Part shown: positions 34,448 through 42,995 of the stretch, in pieces | How positions within the stretch are numbered: position 1 is the first letter of the stretch | How the letters are laid out: every line of letters starts with the position of its first letter | Source: Deltaproteobacteria bacterium | Lineage (GTDB): Bacteria > Desulfobacterota_B > Binatia > UBA9968 | Direction: 5' to 3' | NCBI GenBank assembly: GCA_005879255.1 | Contig: VBKY01000027.1 | Span: 1-44,859, forward strand | Length of the DNA: 44,859 bases | Notes under the pieces: model-generated | Told to the model about the DNA's origin: nothing | Database searches by the model: none | The model's input: only the letters and a program-made list of their open reading frames with translations | Made by a program: the position numbers and the translations under genes

Positions 34448-34931
34448 AGTGACCTCCTTGGGCAATTTTCCCGAAGGCTAGTGATGCAGTTCGAAAAGAG
34501 GATGAAAGAAGCTGGAAGAATCAGTGAAAAATAAAAATATTTGCTAAAGGAGCCACTAGCCAGAAACTCGGCGAGCTTGCGTTATAGATGGATCGGAAAA
34601 ACCTAGGGAAGAAAATAAGATGGCAAATCCGAGTGAGACCGGGTGCTTAGTGCGGCTTGTTAAGGGGCAACGCACCCTCCCTCCGCAAGACACAATGCCC
34701 CCGTGCCGACCGCCATTTAGCTGCCTGACTCTGAATTTTTGTTCCCCAGCCCAGACCGCGTTTCGCCTCCTTAGGCAAACCGTGAGACCTAAGAAAAATT
34801 CACAAATGAGTTTTCCAAACGTCCAATGAAGTGGCGCTTGGACGCCGCATAGAGGGTTTGAGAACGGACGCCCGCAATGCCTCGCCGAAATACGAGGATA
34901 CGGTTAACTTTTGCGCTAAGGATGGAAAGTC
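34448..34931. other. 484-bp divergent intergenic region
   Basis: No convincing gene; a 69-codon plus-strand frame at 34620-34829 has no ribosome site and no recognisable family. It must hold the promoters of the minus-strand exosortase operon and of the plus-strand zinc-ribbon gene. A hairpin is visible at 34770-34793 (CTTAGG ... CCTAAG, 12-base loop CAAACCGTGAGA). Its left part loosely recalls a c-di-GMP riboswitch stem, but the rest of that aptamer is not present. The zinc-ribbon gene has a weak AAGGA at 34918-34922. Confidence 0.5.
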
Positions 34932-35720
34932 ATGATTGGAAAATCCACCACACGGACGCGGCTTTGCCCATACTGTGCCAACAGTATCGAGGAAGATGCC
35001 ACGGATTGTCGTTATTGCAAGACCGATCTCTCATCGCAGTCTGTTCCTCAGTGGCTCAAGCGTGACGAAGCATCGTCGGAACCACGAATTGGCTCGGATA
35101 ATCACAAGGGATCCTCAATCCCTCCAAAGTTTATCTGGATAGCCGCCCTGCTCGTTGTCGCTTTGATCGCCTTTTTTGCCGGCGGGTACATCCAACGCAA
35201 CCAGCTATTGCTGTCATCGCAGGCCAACTTAAAGCAGCTCCAAGCGAAAGATCAAATGATTCAAAGTCAGGAAACACAGCTTGCTCAGACGCGGCAACAA
35301 CTGAACGAGAACTCCAATCAGCTCGCCCAAATGAAGACTAAACTCGAGGAAAGCCAGAAAGAACTTTCGCTAACACAGCAACGGCTGGGTGTCGCCACGC
35401 GTCAAGTAGATCATCTGAACGCGAGCCGGTCTCCGGCTGTTAGAAGAACTGCATCGCGCGCGCCAGACACGGCTGCGCCGCTTCCTCAGCCGGTGGCGGC
35501 GAGGCGAGCAGCCGAGCCGGGAGTCTATGAGACCACCCGGCCGACGTCGGTATATGAAAGTCCGTCATCCGCTTCGCCAGTGATCTCGCAAATCAGCGGA
35601 GGAACCAGGATCAACGTCGTAAGTTCTGCCGGTGATTGGTTGCAAGTGCGGTCGAAGCACGGCAATCCGCCGGGATATGTGCGGTCCGATGACGCGCGGC
35701 TGATCGCCAGAGCGAACTGA
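34932..35720 (+). CDS. Zinc-ribbon, transmembrane, coiled-coil and SH3-domain protein
   Basis: A 262-residue protein built from four parts. A short zinc ribbon has Cys12, Cys15, Cys26 and Cys29 (LCPYC and DCRYC). One membrane helix lies at about 66-86. A Gln/Leu/Lys-rich coiled coil covers about 90-165. A Pro/Ala/Arg linker leads to a C-terminal bacterial SH3 domain at about 198-262 (YETTRPTSVYESPSSASP and GTRINVVSSAGDWLQVRS). The topology is probably a cytosolic zinc ribbon and periplasmic coiled coil and SH3, where the SH3 may bind peptidoglycan or another envelope protein. I recognise no named family. It is divergent from the exosortase operon and could share its control region; this is inference. 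Confidence 0.8.
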   Translation: MIGKSTTRTRLCPYCANSIEEDATDCRYCKTDLSSQSVPQWLKRDEASSEPRIGSDNHKGSSIPPKFIWIAALLVVALIAFFAGGYIQRNQLLLSSQANLKQLQAKDQMIQSQETQLAQTRQQLNENSNQLAQMKTKLEESQKELSLTQQRLGVATRQVDHLNASRSPAVRRTASRAPDTAAPLPQPVAARRAAEPGVYETTRPTSVYESPSSASPVISQISGGTRINVVSSAGDWLQVRSKHGNPPGYVRSDDARLIARAN

Positions 35721-36030
35721 GAAATGCCCCGAGGGGGGCCCGGCCTGCAATTCGATCTTCCTATCAGCCACCTGCGAGCGCGGGGGCATCAGACCATTCC
35801 CCTAGGGTAACTCCACGCCGCCCGCCGCATTCCGGTCGACCCCGTATCCCGCCCCTTCCCCAGTTCTAAATATTACCGTCACAAGGCTTTTAATTTACCT
35901 GGGTAAAATTACTTGACATATGAAATGTTTCTCTTTAGAGGGTTGTTGATCTGCCAAGAAGAGTTCTCAAAAAGGTGTCCACTCAGTGCGCCATTTCTGC
36001 CTGTGCCATGGCGACAGGTTGCTTGTCCAG
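35721..36030. other. 310-bp intergenic region with an operator-like palindrome and promoter-like TTGACA
   Basis: ATGCCCC (35724-35730) and GGGGCAT (about 35784-35790) make a long-loop inverted repeat just after the zinc-ribbon gene. At 35894-35907 a perfect TTTACC-TG-GGTAAA palindrome sits 5 bp before TTGACA (35913-35918). The palindrome would suit a repressor or activator site for the downstream binding-protein gene. No good -10 hexamer was seen at 16-18 bp. No gene is supported. Confidence 0.45.
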
Positions 36031-37149
36031 ATGATGAACGCGAGAAATATTTTGTCTGTCGGCCTGTTTTGGGTCCTGATGCTCGCGGCCGCGGCAAACG
36101 GCCAACAAGACAAAGCCGCCGGAGCGGTGGAATGGGATAAGTTGGTTGATGCCGCCAAGAAAGAAGCCAAGGTCACGGTATCGCTTCCGGCCAGCGCCGA
36201 GATGAAAAAACAGGTCGAGGAGCAGTTCAAAAAACGCTATGGCATCGAAGTGGAAACTTTCACGGCGCGCGGCAGCTCAGCGGTGCGCCGCATGGCGGAC
36301 GAATTCAAAGCCGGCGTGCGCCATTTCGATCTGCACATCGGCGGTTCTTCTTCGATCGTCTCCGGCATGCTGGACGAGGGCATTGTCGATCCCATCGAAC
36401 CGTGGCTGGCGCTCCCCGAAGTTAAAGATCCGAAACAGTGGTGGGGCGGTCATCTATGGGTTGATAACGCAAAACGCTTCGTTTACACGTTTCAGGCGTA
36501 TCTGTCGGAAATCATTTGGTACAACACCGATCTGATCAAGCCGAACGAGATCCGTTCGCTGGACGATTTTCTCAACCCAAAATGGAAAGGCAAGATCGGC
36601 TATCTCGATCCGCGCACGCCGGGGGCCGGAGACTCGACCTGGTCGTTCATGTGGCGGGTCAAAGGCGAAGACTATCTCAAAAAACTCGTGGCGCAGGATT
36701 TATTTCTCGGCCGTGATCAACGCGTGCTTGCCGAAAGTTTGGCCAAAGGACGGGTCGCCGTCATGATCGGTCTCTCCTATTATTCTTATCTGCCGTTTCT
36801 CAAAGCGGGCTTGCCGATCAAGACTCTTCCTAGACTCAAAGAGGGGAATTACGGCACCGGCGGCAGCGGCAATCTGGCGATCATCAAAGCGCCGGCGCAC
36901 CCGAATAGCACCAAGGTTTTCGTCAACTGGCTGTTGGGCCGCGAGGGACAGGAGATCGTTTCCCGAGCCCTCGGTCAAGCGACCCGGCGCCTTGATGTCG
37001 ACACCCGCTTTCTGCGAGAATCCGGCACAATCGCGGCTAAAGACGTTATGTCAGTCAATGATTTTTTGCAGATCGAAAATCAGTCCGAAGAAAAACTCGA
37101 CAAGGTGCGCGAACCCGCGGCCAAGTTTGCCCACGCCCTCTTGAAGTAG
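36031..37149 (+). CDS. Extracellular solute-binding protein, Fe(III)/polyamine type (family 1), solitary
   Basis: About 372 residues. The signal peptide is MMNARNILSVGLFWVLMLAAAANG, cut before QQDKAAG. The mature protein opens EWDKLVDAAKKEAKVTVSLPAS. The later LDDFLNPKWKGKIGYLDPRTPGAGDSTW and the closing LLGREGQEIVSRALG segments are those of AfuA/FbpA-like ferric and related binding proteins. The typical pair of adjacent Tyr for iron is not obvious; YYSYLPF is the nearest. No permease or ATPase gene is adjacent, so iron transport should not be assumed. The two adjacent ATGs (36031, 36034) are preferred over an ATG at 35986, because only they open directly onto the signal peptide; no strong ribosome site is seen for either. 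Confidence 0.85.
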   Translation: MMNARNILSVGLFWVLMLAAAANGQQDKAAGAVEWDKLVDAAKKEAKVTVSLPASAEMKKQVEEQFKKRYGIEVETFTARGSSAVRRMADEFKAGVRHFDLHIGGSSSIVSGMLDEGIVDPIEPWLALPEVKDPKQWWGGHLWVDNAKRFVYTFQAYLSEIIWYNTDLIKPNEIRSLDDFLNPKWKGKIGYLDPRTPGAGDSTWSFMWRVKGEDYLKKLVAQDLFLGRDQRVLAESLAKGRVAVMIGLSYYSYLPFLKAGLPIKTLPRLKEGNYGTGGSGNLAIIKAPAHPNSTKVFVNWLLGREGQEIVSRALGQATRRLDVDTRFLRESGTIAAKDVMSVNDFLQIENQSEEKLDKVREPAAKFAHALLK

Positions 37150-37215
37150 CAACGACGGCGAGCGCGCCGCGAGGGAGGGCAACCGCGAAACGTCACGATC
37201 GAAAGGATCCGCGTG

Positions 37216-38631
37216 ATGGCTAACAACTCGACGACGAACGAATCCGACCCAGAAGTGCTGGAAGCGTATTTCAAGAAATACCCGGACGTTCCCAAGGAGA
37301 CGATTCTCAAGCAGCATCTCTTGAGCCTCGGTCATTGGTTTAGCGATGCTGCGCTCCAGGCCGCAGCAGCCGCGCTGGTCAAGTCCTACCGCTTGTTCTC
37401 TTACGATCTCGTACCGATGTCTGAGTTGAAACGGGGCGAGCATCGGCGCGTTCCCGAGCACTTCGTCATCCTTAAGGGGCCTTACGGCATGCGCCCCGTA
37501 GCGATTCAGACTTCTCTCTCCCCTCATTCTCCTTACCTGATCGATGTGGTCGATGGCCGGCTCGTCATGACGACCGAAGGGCGCGTCCTCGCGGAAGTCC
37601 GCTTCCCGAAAACCCCTGACTACTATGCCAAGAGTTTGCCGGACGGGACGCCATATCATGAGATCGTTGCCTTCGGCGCGTTCATTACGATCTTCCGCAA
37701 TTGCCAATACTGGGGGGCGAAGGAGGAATGTAAGTTCTGCGACATCAACGAGAACGCCCGCCAGATGAAGCTGTCGCGCGACTTCACTTTGGCGGCGCCG
37801 GTAAAATCGTTGGAAGATGTCATGCTAGTCTGCGAGGAAGTCACCAGCGACGCCCATAGGCTTGGAGTAGCGGCGCCCGGCTTCGTGCTCAGCGGCGGCT
37901 CGATCACCAAGACTCTCCACGGTAAAAGCGAAGTGGACTTCTACGAGGAGTACATCCGCGCCATCAAAGGGACCTCGGCCAAACCAAGAATCACCTTCGA
38001 GGTCAATGCCCGGCCGCGCGAAGAGGTCGCACGCTACAAAGCCGCCGGCGCCGACAACATTCACTTCAACATGGAGGTGTGGGACAAGCGGCTCTTCGAA
38101 TGGATCAATCCCGGCAAAGCGGAGCGCGTCGGCTGGGACAACTGGGTGCGCTGGATGTGCGACGCCGTGGAAGTATTCGGTCCGGGCAACGTGCAGCCGA
38201 GTTTCGTCTCCGGCGTTGAAATGGCGCGGCCCCACGGGTTTGAATCCGTCGCTGAGGCGGTGAAATCGACCAGCGCCGGCTTCGAATACCTGATGTCACG
38301 CGCTATTCTGCCGCGGCCGCAGCAGTGGCGGCGGGAGCCGTCGACAGCGCTGTGCAAGGAGGCTGAGCAGCCGCCGGTACCATTGGACTATTACGTGCTG
38401 CTCACGCGCAATTGGTACGAGTGCTACCAAAAATATCGCTCGCAGTTGCCTCAGTTCGGCAAGCGCAAGGCTGGGCTTCTTGCCGAACGTAACTTGCTGG
38501 GTCCGGTTCACGGCGCCTACGGCGACTATGTCATGCTGAGCGAAAATCTATTTCCGGACGATATCGAAGAGCAGATCAATCGGCGCAGCGTGCCGTTCGA
38601 GAATCTCGAGGGAGGCGCAAGTGTTTCATGA
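37216..38631 (+). CDS. Radical-SAM-like protein with an unusual C-x8-C-x2-C motif
   Basis: A 471-residue protein. The cluster-binding candidate is Cys163, Cys172 and Cys175 in FRNCQYWGAKEECKFCDIN, a C-x8-C-x2-C spacing instead of the canonical C-x3-C-x2-C, followed by the expected aromatic and Asn. Downstream are TIM-barrel features: LSGGSITKT (the usual GGE position reads GGS), FEVNARPREEVARYKAAGADNIHFNMEVWD, and a later GNVQPSFVSGVEM. The N-terminal ~150 residues are a separate helical and beta extension. The substrate is unknown. A GTG three bases earlier is an alternative start. The next gene, an O-methyltransferase-like gene, overlaps its stop by 11 bases, so the two are co-translated and probably act in one pathway. 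Confidence 0.82.
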   Translation: MANNSTTNESDPEVLEAYFKKYPDVPKETILKQHLLSLGHWFSDAALQAAAAALVKSYRLFSYDLVPMSELKRGEHRRVPEHFVILKGPYGMRPVAIQTSLSPHSPYLIDVVDGRLVMTTEGRVLAEVRFPKTPDYYAKSLPDGTPYHEIVAFGAFITIFRNCQYWGAKEECKFCDINENARQMKLSRDFTLAAPVKSLEDVMLVCEEVTSDAHRLGVAAPGFVLSGGSITKTLHGKSEVDFYEEYIRAIKGTSAKPRITFEVNARPREEVARYKAAGADNIHFNMEVWDKRLFEWINPGKAERVGWDNWVRWMCDAVEVFGPGNVQPSFVSGVEMARPHGFESVAEAVKSTSAGFEYLMSRAILPRPQQWRREPSTALCKEAEQPPVPLDYYVLLTRNWYECYQKYRSQLPQFGKRKAGLLAERNLLGPVHGAYGDYVMLSENLFPDDIEEQINRRSVPFENLEGGASVS

Positions 38632-39190
38632 CATTTCAGCGAACATGCAACAGGTGATGCGCGCGCTCGAGGAACAGACGGAACGCGATCAACGGTCGCT
38701 TCGCAGTGTTTTCACAGACGTCGGGCGCTGCCTTTCGCTCCTGGCGATGTCGGCGCCGCAGGGCGCGTTTCTCGAGCTGGGTAGCAGCGGTGGCTATTCC
38801 AGTCTGTGGCTGTCGCTGGCCGCGCGCGCTCGAGGTGTGACGCTCACGACGGTCGATCTCGATGAAGGGAAGGTCGCCTTGGCTCGACAGAACATCTCGC
38901 GCGCCGGCGCGGCAGATTCGGTCCAAGTCTTTCATGGCGACGCTCTCGACTACGCCACTCGTTTCGAGGAGATCGCGTTTTGCTTCTCCGATATCGAGCC
39001 GCCGGAGTCCAACGCCAAGGTCTACGAGAAGGTGGTCCCGCGCCTCGTGCCCGGTGGATGGCTCGTCATCGATAACGTAACTTCCCCGCGCATCCAGAAG
39101 GAGCTCCTGAACCGTGCCGAAAATGATCCGCGAGTAGACAGCGTGCTCTTGCCATTTCCAAAGGGAGATCTCATCTGCCGGAAGTGCTGA
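38621..39190 (+). CDS. SAM-dependent O-methyltransferase-like protein
   Basis: A 189-residue class I methyltransferase. Motif I is FLELGSSGGYSSLWLSLAA, the ribose-binding acid is Asp in TTVDLDEGKVALARQN, and VVPRLVPGGWLVIDNVTSP carries the DN pair that binds metal and substrate in catechol/caffeoyl-CoA-type O-methyltransferases. The start is GTG 38621, with GGGAGG (38610-38615) 5 bp upstream, inside the end of the preceding radical-SAM-like gene. The short length fits the compact bacterial O-methyltransferase group, but the substrate is unknown. It is more plausibly a tailoring partner of the radical-SAM-like protein than a housekeeping enzyme. Confidence 0.83.
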   Translation: MFHDISANMQQVMRALEEQTERDQRSLRSVFTDVGRCLSLLAMSAPQGAFLELGSSGGYSSLWLSLAARARGVTLTTVDLDEGKVALARQNISRAGAADSVQVFHGDALDYATRFEEIAFCFSDIEPPESNAKVYEKVVPRLVPGGWLVIDNVTSPRIQKELLNRAENDPRVDSVLLPFPKGDLICRKC

Positions 39191-39248
39191 AACCAAGGCC
39201 ATGATTCATCTGGACGCCGGCTTACTGACCCGCGTGTGATCACGGATC

Positions 39249-39623
39249 TCAAACGCTCACGCTATACGCTTCACTTCGGGCTGGAATCAGGTTCAGCACC
39301 GTGTGGGGGTCTCGGCCGGCCAAAATGAACTTGATCACGATTGCGGCGGCCGGCTCGAGCAGCCGGGCATACTTCAGCTCTCCCAGATCCGCGGGTTCTC
39401 CGCCGGTGTTCTCGATCAACGCAGCCACCTTTTGCTTGGCTGCGGCGTCGTCGCCGCAGTAAAGCACGACGAGGCGTCGACCGTCGAACAGCGGAGGTTC
39501 CATCTGCCAAACCACCGCGTTGCACATGTTGAACGCTTTAACGACTCGCGCAGCCGGCGCATAGGCCGCGATGGCTTCGGCCAGGGACTTGCCGTCGAAC
39601 GTTTCGCTCGAAGCGGACGGCAT
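39249..39623 (-). pseudogene. Truncated NADP/F420-type oxidoreductase remnant
   Basis: The 124 residues match the second half of NADPH-dependent F420 reductase-like (coenzyme F420-dependent NADP oxidoreductase) proteins: SLAEAIAAYAPAARVVKAFN, the VLYCGDDAAAKQKVAALI strand-helix, and the TGGEPADLGELKYARLLEP block. The N-terminal GxGxxG Rossmann half is absent, and an in-frame TGA stands two codons before the first ATG. The upstream 300 bp shows no missing half in any frame. It is most likely a gene fragment left by deletion or rearrangement. A short expressed protein is possible but cannot bind NADP normally. Confidence 0.65.
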
Positions 39624-39928
39624 TGTTCACCGCCGCGTTTACGCGACCGTGCCGCCGAAAGTCGAGTATTCGTTGACGCAATACAGTGGCTCGCTAAGCG
39701 AGCGCCGCACGCGATCCGCGACTGGGGTCGCATCCACATGGATTGCATCGATGCGGTCGAAAAGGCTCCCCCAAGCGTCCCGAAAGATTGTAGTGATTGT
39801 TATGTCCGACCCCAAGCTTCTCCCGCATTTGATCGGTCGGTTGTCGATTTTGCATTGAGCGCAAAGACGAACCGCTGTGATCTCGATAACGAGACTGTAA
39901 TTCGTCGATCCGAATGGGCAAACCTCAA
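39624..39928. other. 305-bp gap without a supported gene
   Basis: Several frames of 70-100 codons run through it on both strands, but none has a ribosome site or a recognisable family. It may be decayed sequence adjoining the truncated reductase. Nothing else was seen. Confidence 0.5.
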
Positions 39929-41620
39929 TCAACGTTGGCCGCGCGGGCTTCTGGTATCAATCGATCTGATTAACTCCTTCGTTGTCGGGATCAGCGGAGG
40001 GGAAATACTGAGCGCACGGAAGCCGATTTCCAATAGCGTTGGGATTACTTCCTCTCGGCCCGCTAGCTCGCCGCAGATTGTGACTGGCTTCCCCGAAGCT
40101 TCCCCAATGATGATGCCGAGCAAGCGGAGCATTGATGGATGGGTTTCCTCATAATAGTCACTCACTGTGGCATTATCGCGTCCGGCGACCAGAGTGTACT
40201 GGGTGAGGTCGTTTGTACCCACGGAAAGGAAATCGGCGTGCCTTACGATTTGCCCGACGGTCAGCGCCGCGGCTGGCGTCTCGATCATTGCGCCGAGAGG
40301 CGGAAGGTTTTCGATCCCCATTTCGTGAGCGACCGCTACGAGCAGTTCGCGTATCTGTTGCATGTCACGCTCGAAGGTGATCATCGGCACGAGGATGCGA
40401 ATGTCTTGGGCCTGAGAGAGCCGCAGTAAGGCTTTAAGCTGTGTGCGCGCAAGCTGCGGATAGGCGAGCAGCAGGCGCACCCCGCGTTTACCGAGAAGCG
40501 GGTTTGACTCAAAAGGAAGCCGCAGGGACGGAATCGACTTATCGCCACCGATGTCCAGCAGGCGGATCGTCACCGGTTTCTCACGCAGAGGCGCAACGAG
40601 GTGTTGCAGTTCGCTGAAAAGCTCTTCTTCGGAGGGCGGTAGCTCACGCGCGAAGTAGAGCTCCTCAATGCGAAACAGACCCACACCGTCAGCACCGCTC
40701 TCGATGACTGTGTCGACGCCTGCGTGTGCGGCAAGATTCGCTTCGACAGATATCGTCTGGCCATCGCGGGTAATAGCAGGCTTGCCGCACTCCCCTTTAC
40801 AGGTCAATATGCTGGCGCGATATTTTTCGAGTCGCTGTTCAAAGTCGTGACGTGTCTCGGGGTTGGGTGAAATTATCAGTGCTTCGCGAAAAGCATCGAC
40901 CAACACCTCATCGCCCCTGCGAATCTGGGTGAGCAGGCCGGGCAAGCCGGCTAAGATTGGAATGCTCTTTTCACGAGCGCGCAGAGCGGCGTGCGAGCCT
41001 TGCCCTAACGACTCAACGACAATCGCCTTCACGTCTCGCGGCGAGACGGCAACTACATCGGATGGCAGCAGCCGCTGGGTTACCAGCACGCTACCTGCGG
41101 GCATTGCCGCGAGTCCGAAAGCATCCACGCCTTCCAGGTGGCGCAAAACTCGCCGGGCTAAATCGAGGATATCGTCGGCCCGCTGGCGAAGCGTCTCATC
41201 CTGGATCGCAGCGAACTTCGCTTCCCATTTGCGAAAGACTCCCTTGACCGCCTCTGCGGCACTCGTTAAGGACCCTCGCAGTTCCCTTTCGAACTCGTTC
41301 GACGATAGGAGGCTCTCCAGCATTAGCTGGTGGGCACGAAATATCTCGGCCAGGCTTGGATCAAGCTGTTCGCTGACGCGTCGCGCTGATTCTTCCAACT
41401 CAGTTTCCACTAGCACGAGCGCCCGCCGAATCCGTTCCATTTCAGCTTCGACTTGGTACGGCTCGATGCGATACGCTTCTGCACTGCCATCGAGTATGTC
41501 ACCTGCCGTCCATACTGTGCCGCTCGCTAGTCCTGGCGAGATTCGGGTTCCCCTGAGACTCAGTTCCGTGTGCGATGACTGGCGTAAACTGCTCCCGCTG
41601 GCTGCTGGTTGAGAATTCAT
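39929..41620 (-). CDS. ptsI: Phosphoenolpyruvate-protein phosphotransferase (PTS Enzyme I)
   Basis: A 563-residue protein that takes phosphate from PEP and passes it to HPr. After ~20 variable residues it opens GTRISPGLASGTVW. The phosphorylated residue is probably H210 in GQGSHAALRARE; here GQGSHA stands for the usual GGxTSHA. The PEP-site blocks are clear: LFRIEELYFARELPPSEEELF, LLDIGGDKSIPSLRL, GAMIETPAAALTVGQI, FLSVGTNDLTQYTLVAGRDN, and the acid-base VTICGELAG with its Cys. Length is normal and no regulatory GAF domain is fused. No ptsH, enzyme II or nitrogen-PTS gene is adjacent, so its partner is elsewhere. The neighbourhood gives no sugar clue. Confidence 0.93.
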   Translation of the reverse strand: MNSQPAASGSSLRQSSHTELSLRGTRISPGLASGTVWTAGDILDGSAEAYRIEPYQVEAEMERIRRALVLVETELEESARRVSEQLDPSLAEIFRAHQLMLESLLSSNEFERELRGSLTSAAEAVKGVFRKWEAKFAAIQDETLRQRADDILDLARRVLRHLEGVDAFGLAAMPAGSVLVTQRLLPSDVVAVSPRDVKAIVVESLGQGSHAALRAREKSIPILAGLPGLLTQIRRGDEVLVDAFREALIISPNPETRHDFEQRLEKYRASILTCKGECGKPAITRDGQTISVEANLAAHAGVDTVIESGADGVGLFRIEELYFARELPPSEEELFSELQHLVAPLREKPVTIRLLDIGGDKSIPSLRLPFESNPLLGKRGVRLLLAYPQLARTQLKALLRLSQAQDIRILVPMITFERDMQQIRELLVAVAHEMGIENLPPLGAMIETPAAALTVGQIVRHADFLSVGTNDLTQYTLVAGRDNATVSDYYEETHPSMLRLLGIIIGEASGKPVTICGELAGREEVIPTLLEIGFRALSISPPLIPTTKELIRSIDTRSPRGQR

Positions 41621-41771
41621 GGTTAGACTTTAGCATTCCGGTCCGTCAAAGCGTAACTAACATCTCGGCGCGCATAGAAGTCCGATTATTACATGAAGTG
41701 CTGGTACCTGGCTGCCGGGCCAACGAGCAGCAGAACCGCTGCGACTTCGTGACGCGCCTCTAATCTTCGCG

Positions 41772-42995
41772 TTATGAACGTATGAGCTCCCGGTCAAGAT
41801 GTTCCGGGCGGATGCCAAGACCGACGATCCGAGCGGGGATCCGGCGCAGCAATGGAACTGCAGCAAGTAAGCGCACCGCGAGCGGCGGTTTGAGAGATCC
41901 GCTCTCACCCAACACGCGCGCAATGATCCGGCGCTGCACGGCGACCTGCAACCATTGCGTCACACGCGTGGGCAACTCGCGGCGCTTCTGGATCCGGCGT
42001 AGGTGATCGATCGTGAGCTGTCCTTCCCGCAGCGGTTTGAAGAGAACATTGGCGGCCGCCACGGCATCCTGAATCGCGAGGTTAATGCCGACCCCACCAA
42101 CCGGAGACATTGCGTGCGCGGCATCTCCAATGCAGAGAAGACCCGGCCGAAACCACTCTAGCAATCGGTCCACACGGACCGTTAAGAGCTTTACATCATC
42201 CCAGCCGCGTAGCTCCCGCACCCTGTCTCTCGTGTAAGGCGCGAGTTTTGTGATCTCCGCGCGAAACATTTCGAATTCTTGCCGTCGCATCTCTTCGAAT
42301 TGTCCTTTAGGAATGACGTACCCACACTGCCAATACTCACCACGATTGAGTCTGATAAAACTCCTCCCTTTATCGAACCTCCCCATAGTCGCGACCGGGT
42401 CCTCCGGACTTCGATTGATTCGGAACCATAGAACATCCATAGGCGCTCCGAGGTCCTTCACTTTAAGACCGGCCTTCTCGCGCACGATCGAGCTCCGGCC
42501 GTCCGCGCCGACGATGAGATCGGCGCGGACTTCGACCGCCCTGTTTGGAGTCTTTGCCTGGACTCCAGTCACGAACCCTGATTCTTCAATAAGGCCGCAT
42601 ACCTCAGCTTCCATCATGAGATCAAAGCTGGGGTAGCCAGCCGCCTGGTCGGCGAGGAAGGTGAGAAAATCCCACTGCGGCATGAGCGCGATAAAGCGGC
42701 AGCGTGCCGGCAGGTATCGAAAGTCTGCGATGGTCAGCTGCATCTGGCCAACTTGGGCGTTAAGCTCGTAGACCTCCTGACGCGGCAGCCTGAGAAACTT
42801 TTCGAGCAATCCCAGCTCGTACATCACTTCCAGCGTCGACGGATGAATGGTATCGCCGCGAAAATCACGCAGGAAATCGGCATGCTTTTCAAGCACCAAA
42901 ACCTTGACGCCGGCGCGCGCGAGGAGATAGCCCAGCATCATGCCAGCCGGACCACCGCCTGCGATGCAGCACTGCACGGAAATTTTCTCAGGCAT
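41772..42995 (-). CDS. FAD-dependent aromatic-type monooxygenase (UbiH/PHBH-like)
   Basis: About 407 residues from the Met at 42995. The FAD-binding CCIAGGGPAGMMLGYLLARAG is at the N terminus, the VRGDT-type loop appears as RDFRGDTIHPSTLEVM, LIVGADGRSSIVREKAGL is the DG motif, and GDAAHAMSPVGGVGINLAIQDAV is the second FAD/ribityl motif. Together these mark class A flavin monooxygenases, including p-hydroxybenzoate hydroxylase and ubiquinone-biosynthesis hydroxylases. The natural substrate is unknown. A frame with 48 extra residues extends upstream to 43139 but these look non-conserved. The ribosome site before 42995 is weak (ACAGG adjacent to the ATG). Confidence 0.85.
   Translation of the reverse strand: MPEKISVQCCIAGGGPAGMMLGYLLARAGVKVLVLEKHADFLRDFRGDTIHPSTLEVMYELGLLEKFLRLPRQEVYELNAQVGQMQLTIADFRYLPARCRFIALMPQWDFLTFLADQAAGYPSFDLMMEAEVCGLIEESGFVTGVQAKTPNRAVEVRADLIVGADGRSSIVREKAGLKVKDLGAPMDVLWFRINRSPEDPVATMGRFDKGRSFIRLNRGEYWQCGYVIPKGQFEEMRRQEFEMFRAEITKLAPYTRDRVRELRGWDDVKLLTVRVDRLLEWFRPGLLCIGDAAHAMSPVGGVGINLAIQDAVAAANVLFKPLREGQLTIDHLRRIQKRRELPTRVTQWLQVAVQRRIIARVLGESGSLKPPLAVRLLAAVPLLRRIPARIVGLGIRPEHLDRELIRS

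Noticed and set aside
33346..34534. Plus-strand frames of 200-220 codons opposite the VIT/vWA gene
   Set aside because: Antisense to a gene with signal peptide, VIT and vWA motifs; no independent support.
34770..34793. c-di-GMP riboswitch
   Set aside because: Only a short GGCAAACC-like stem is present; the second helix and receptor of the aptamer are missing.
36031..37149. Ferric iron-binding protein proper
   Set aside because: The two adjacent iron-binding Tyr residues are not obvious and no iron permease is adjacent, so the ligand was left open.
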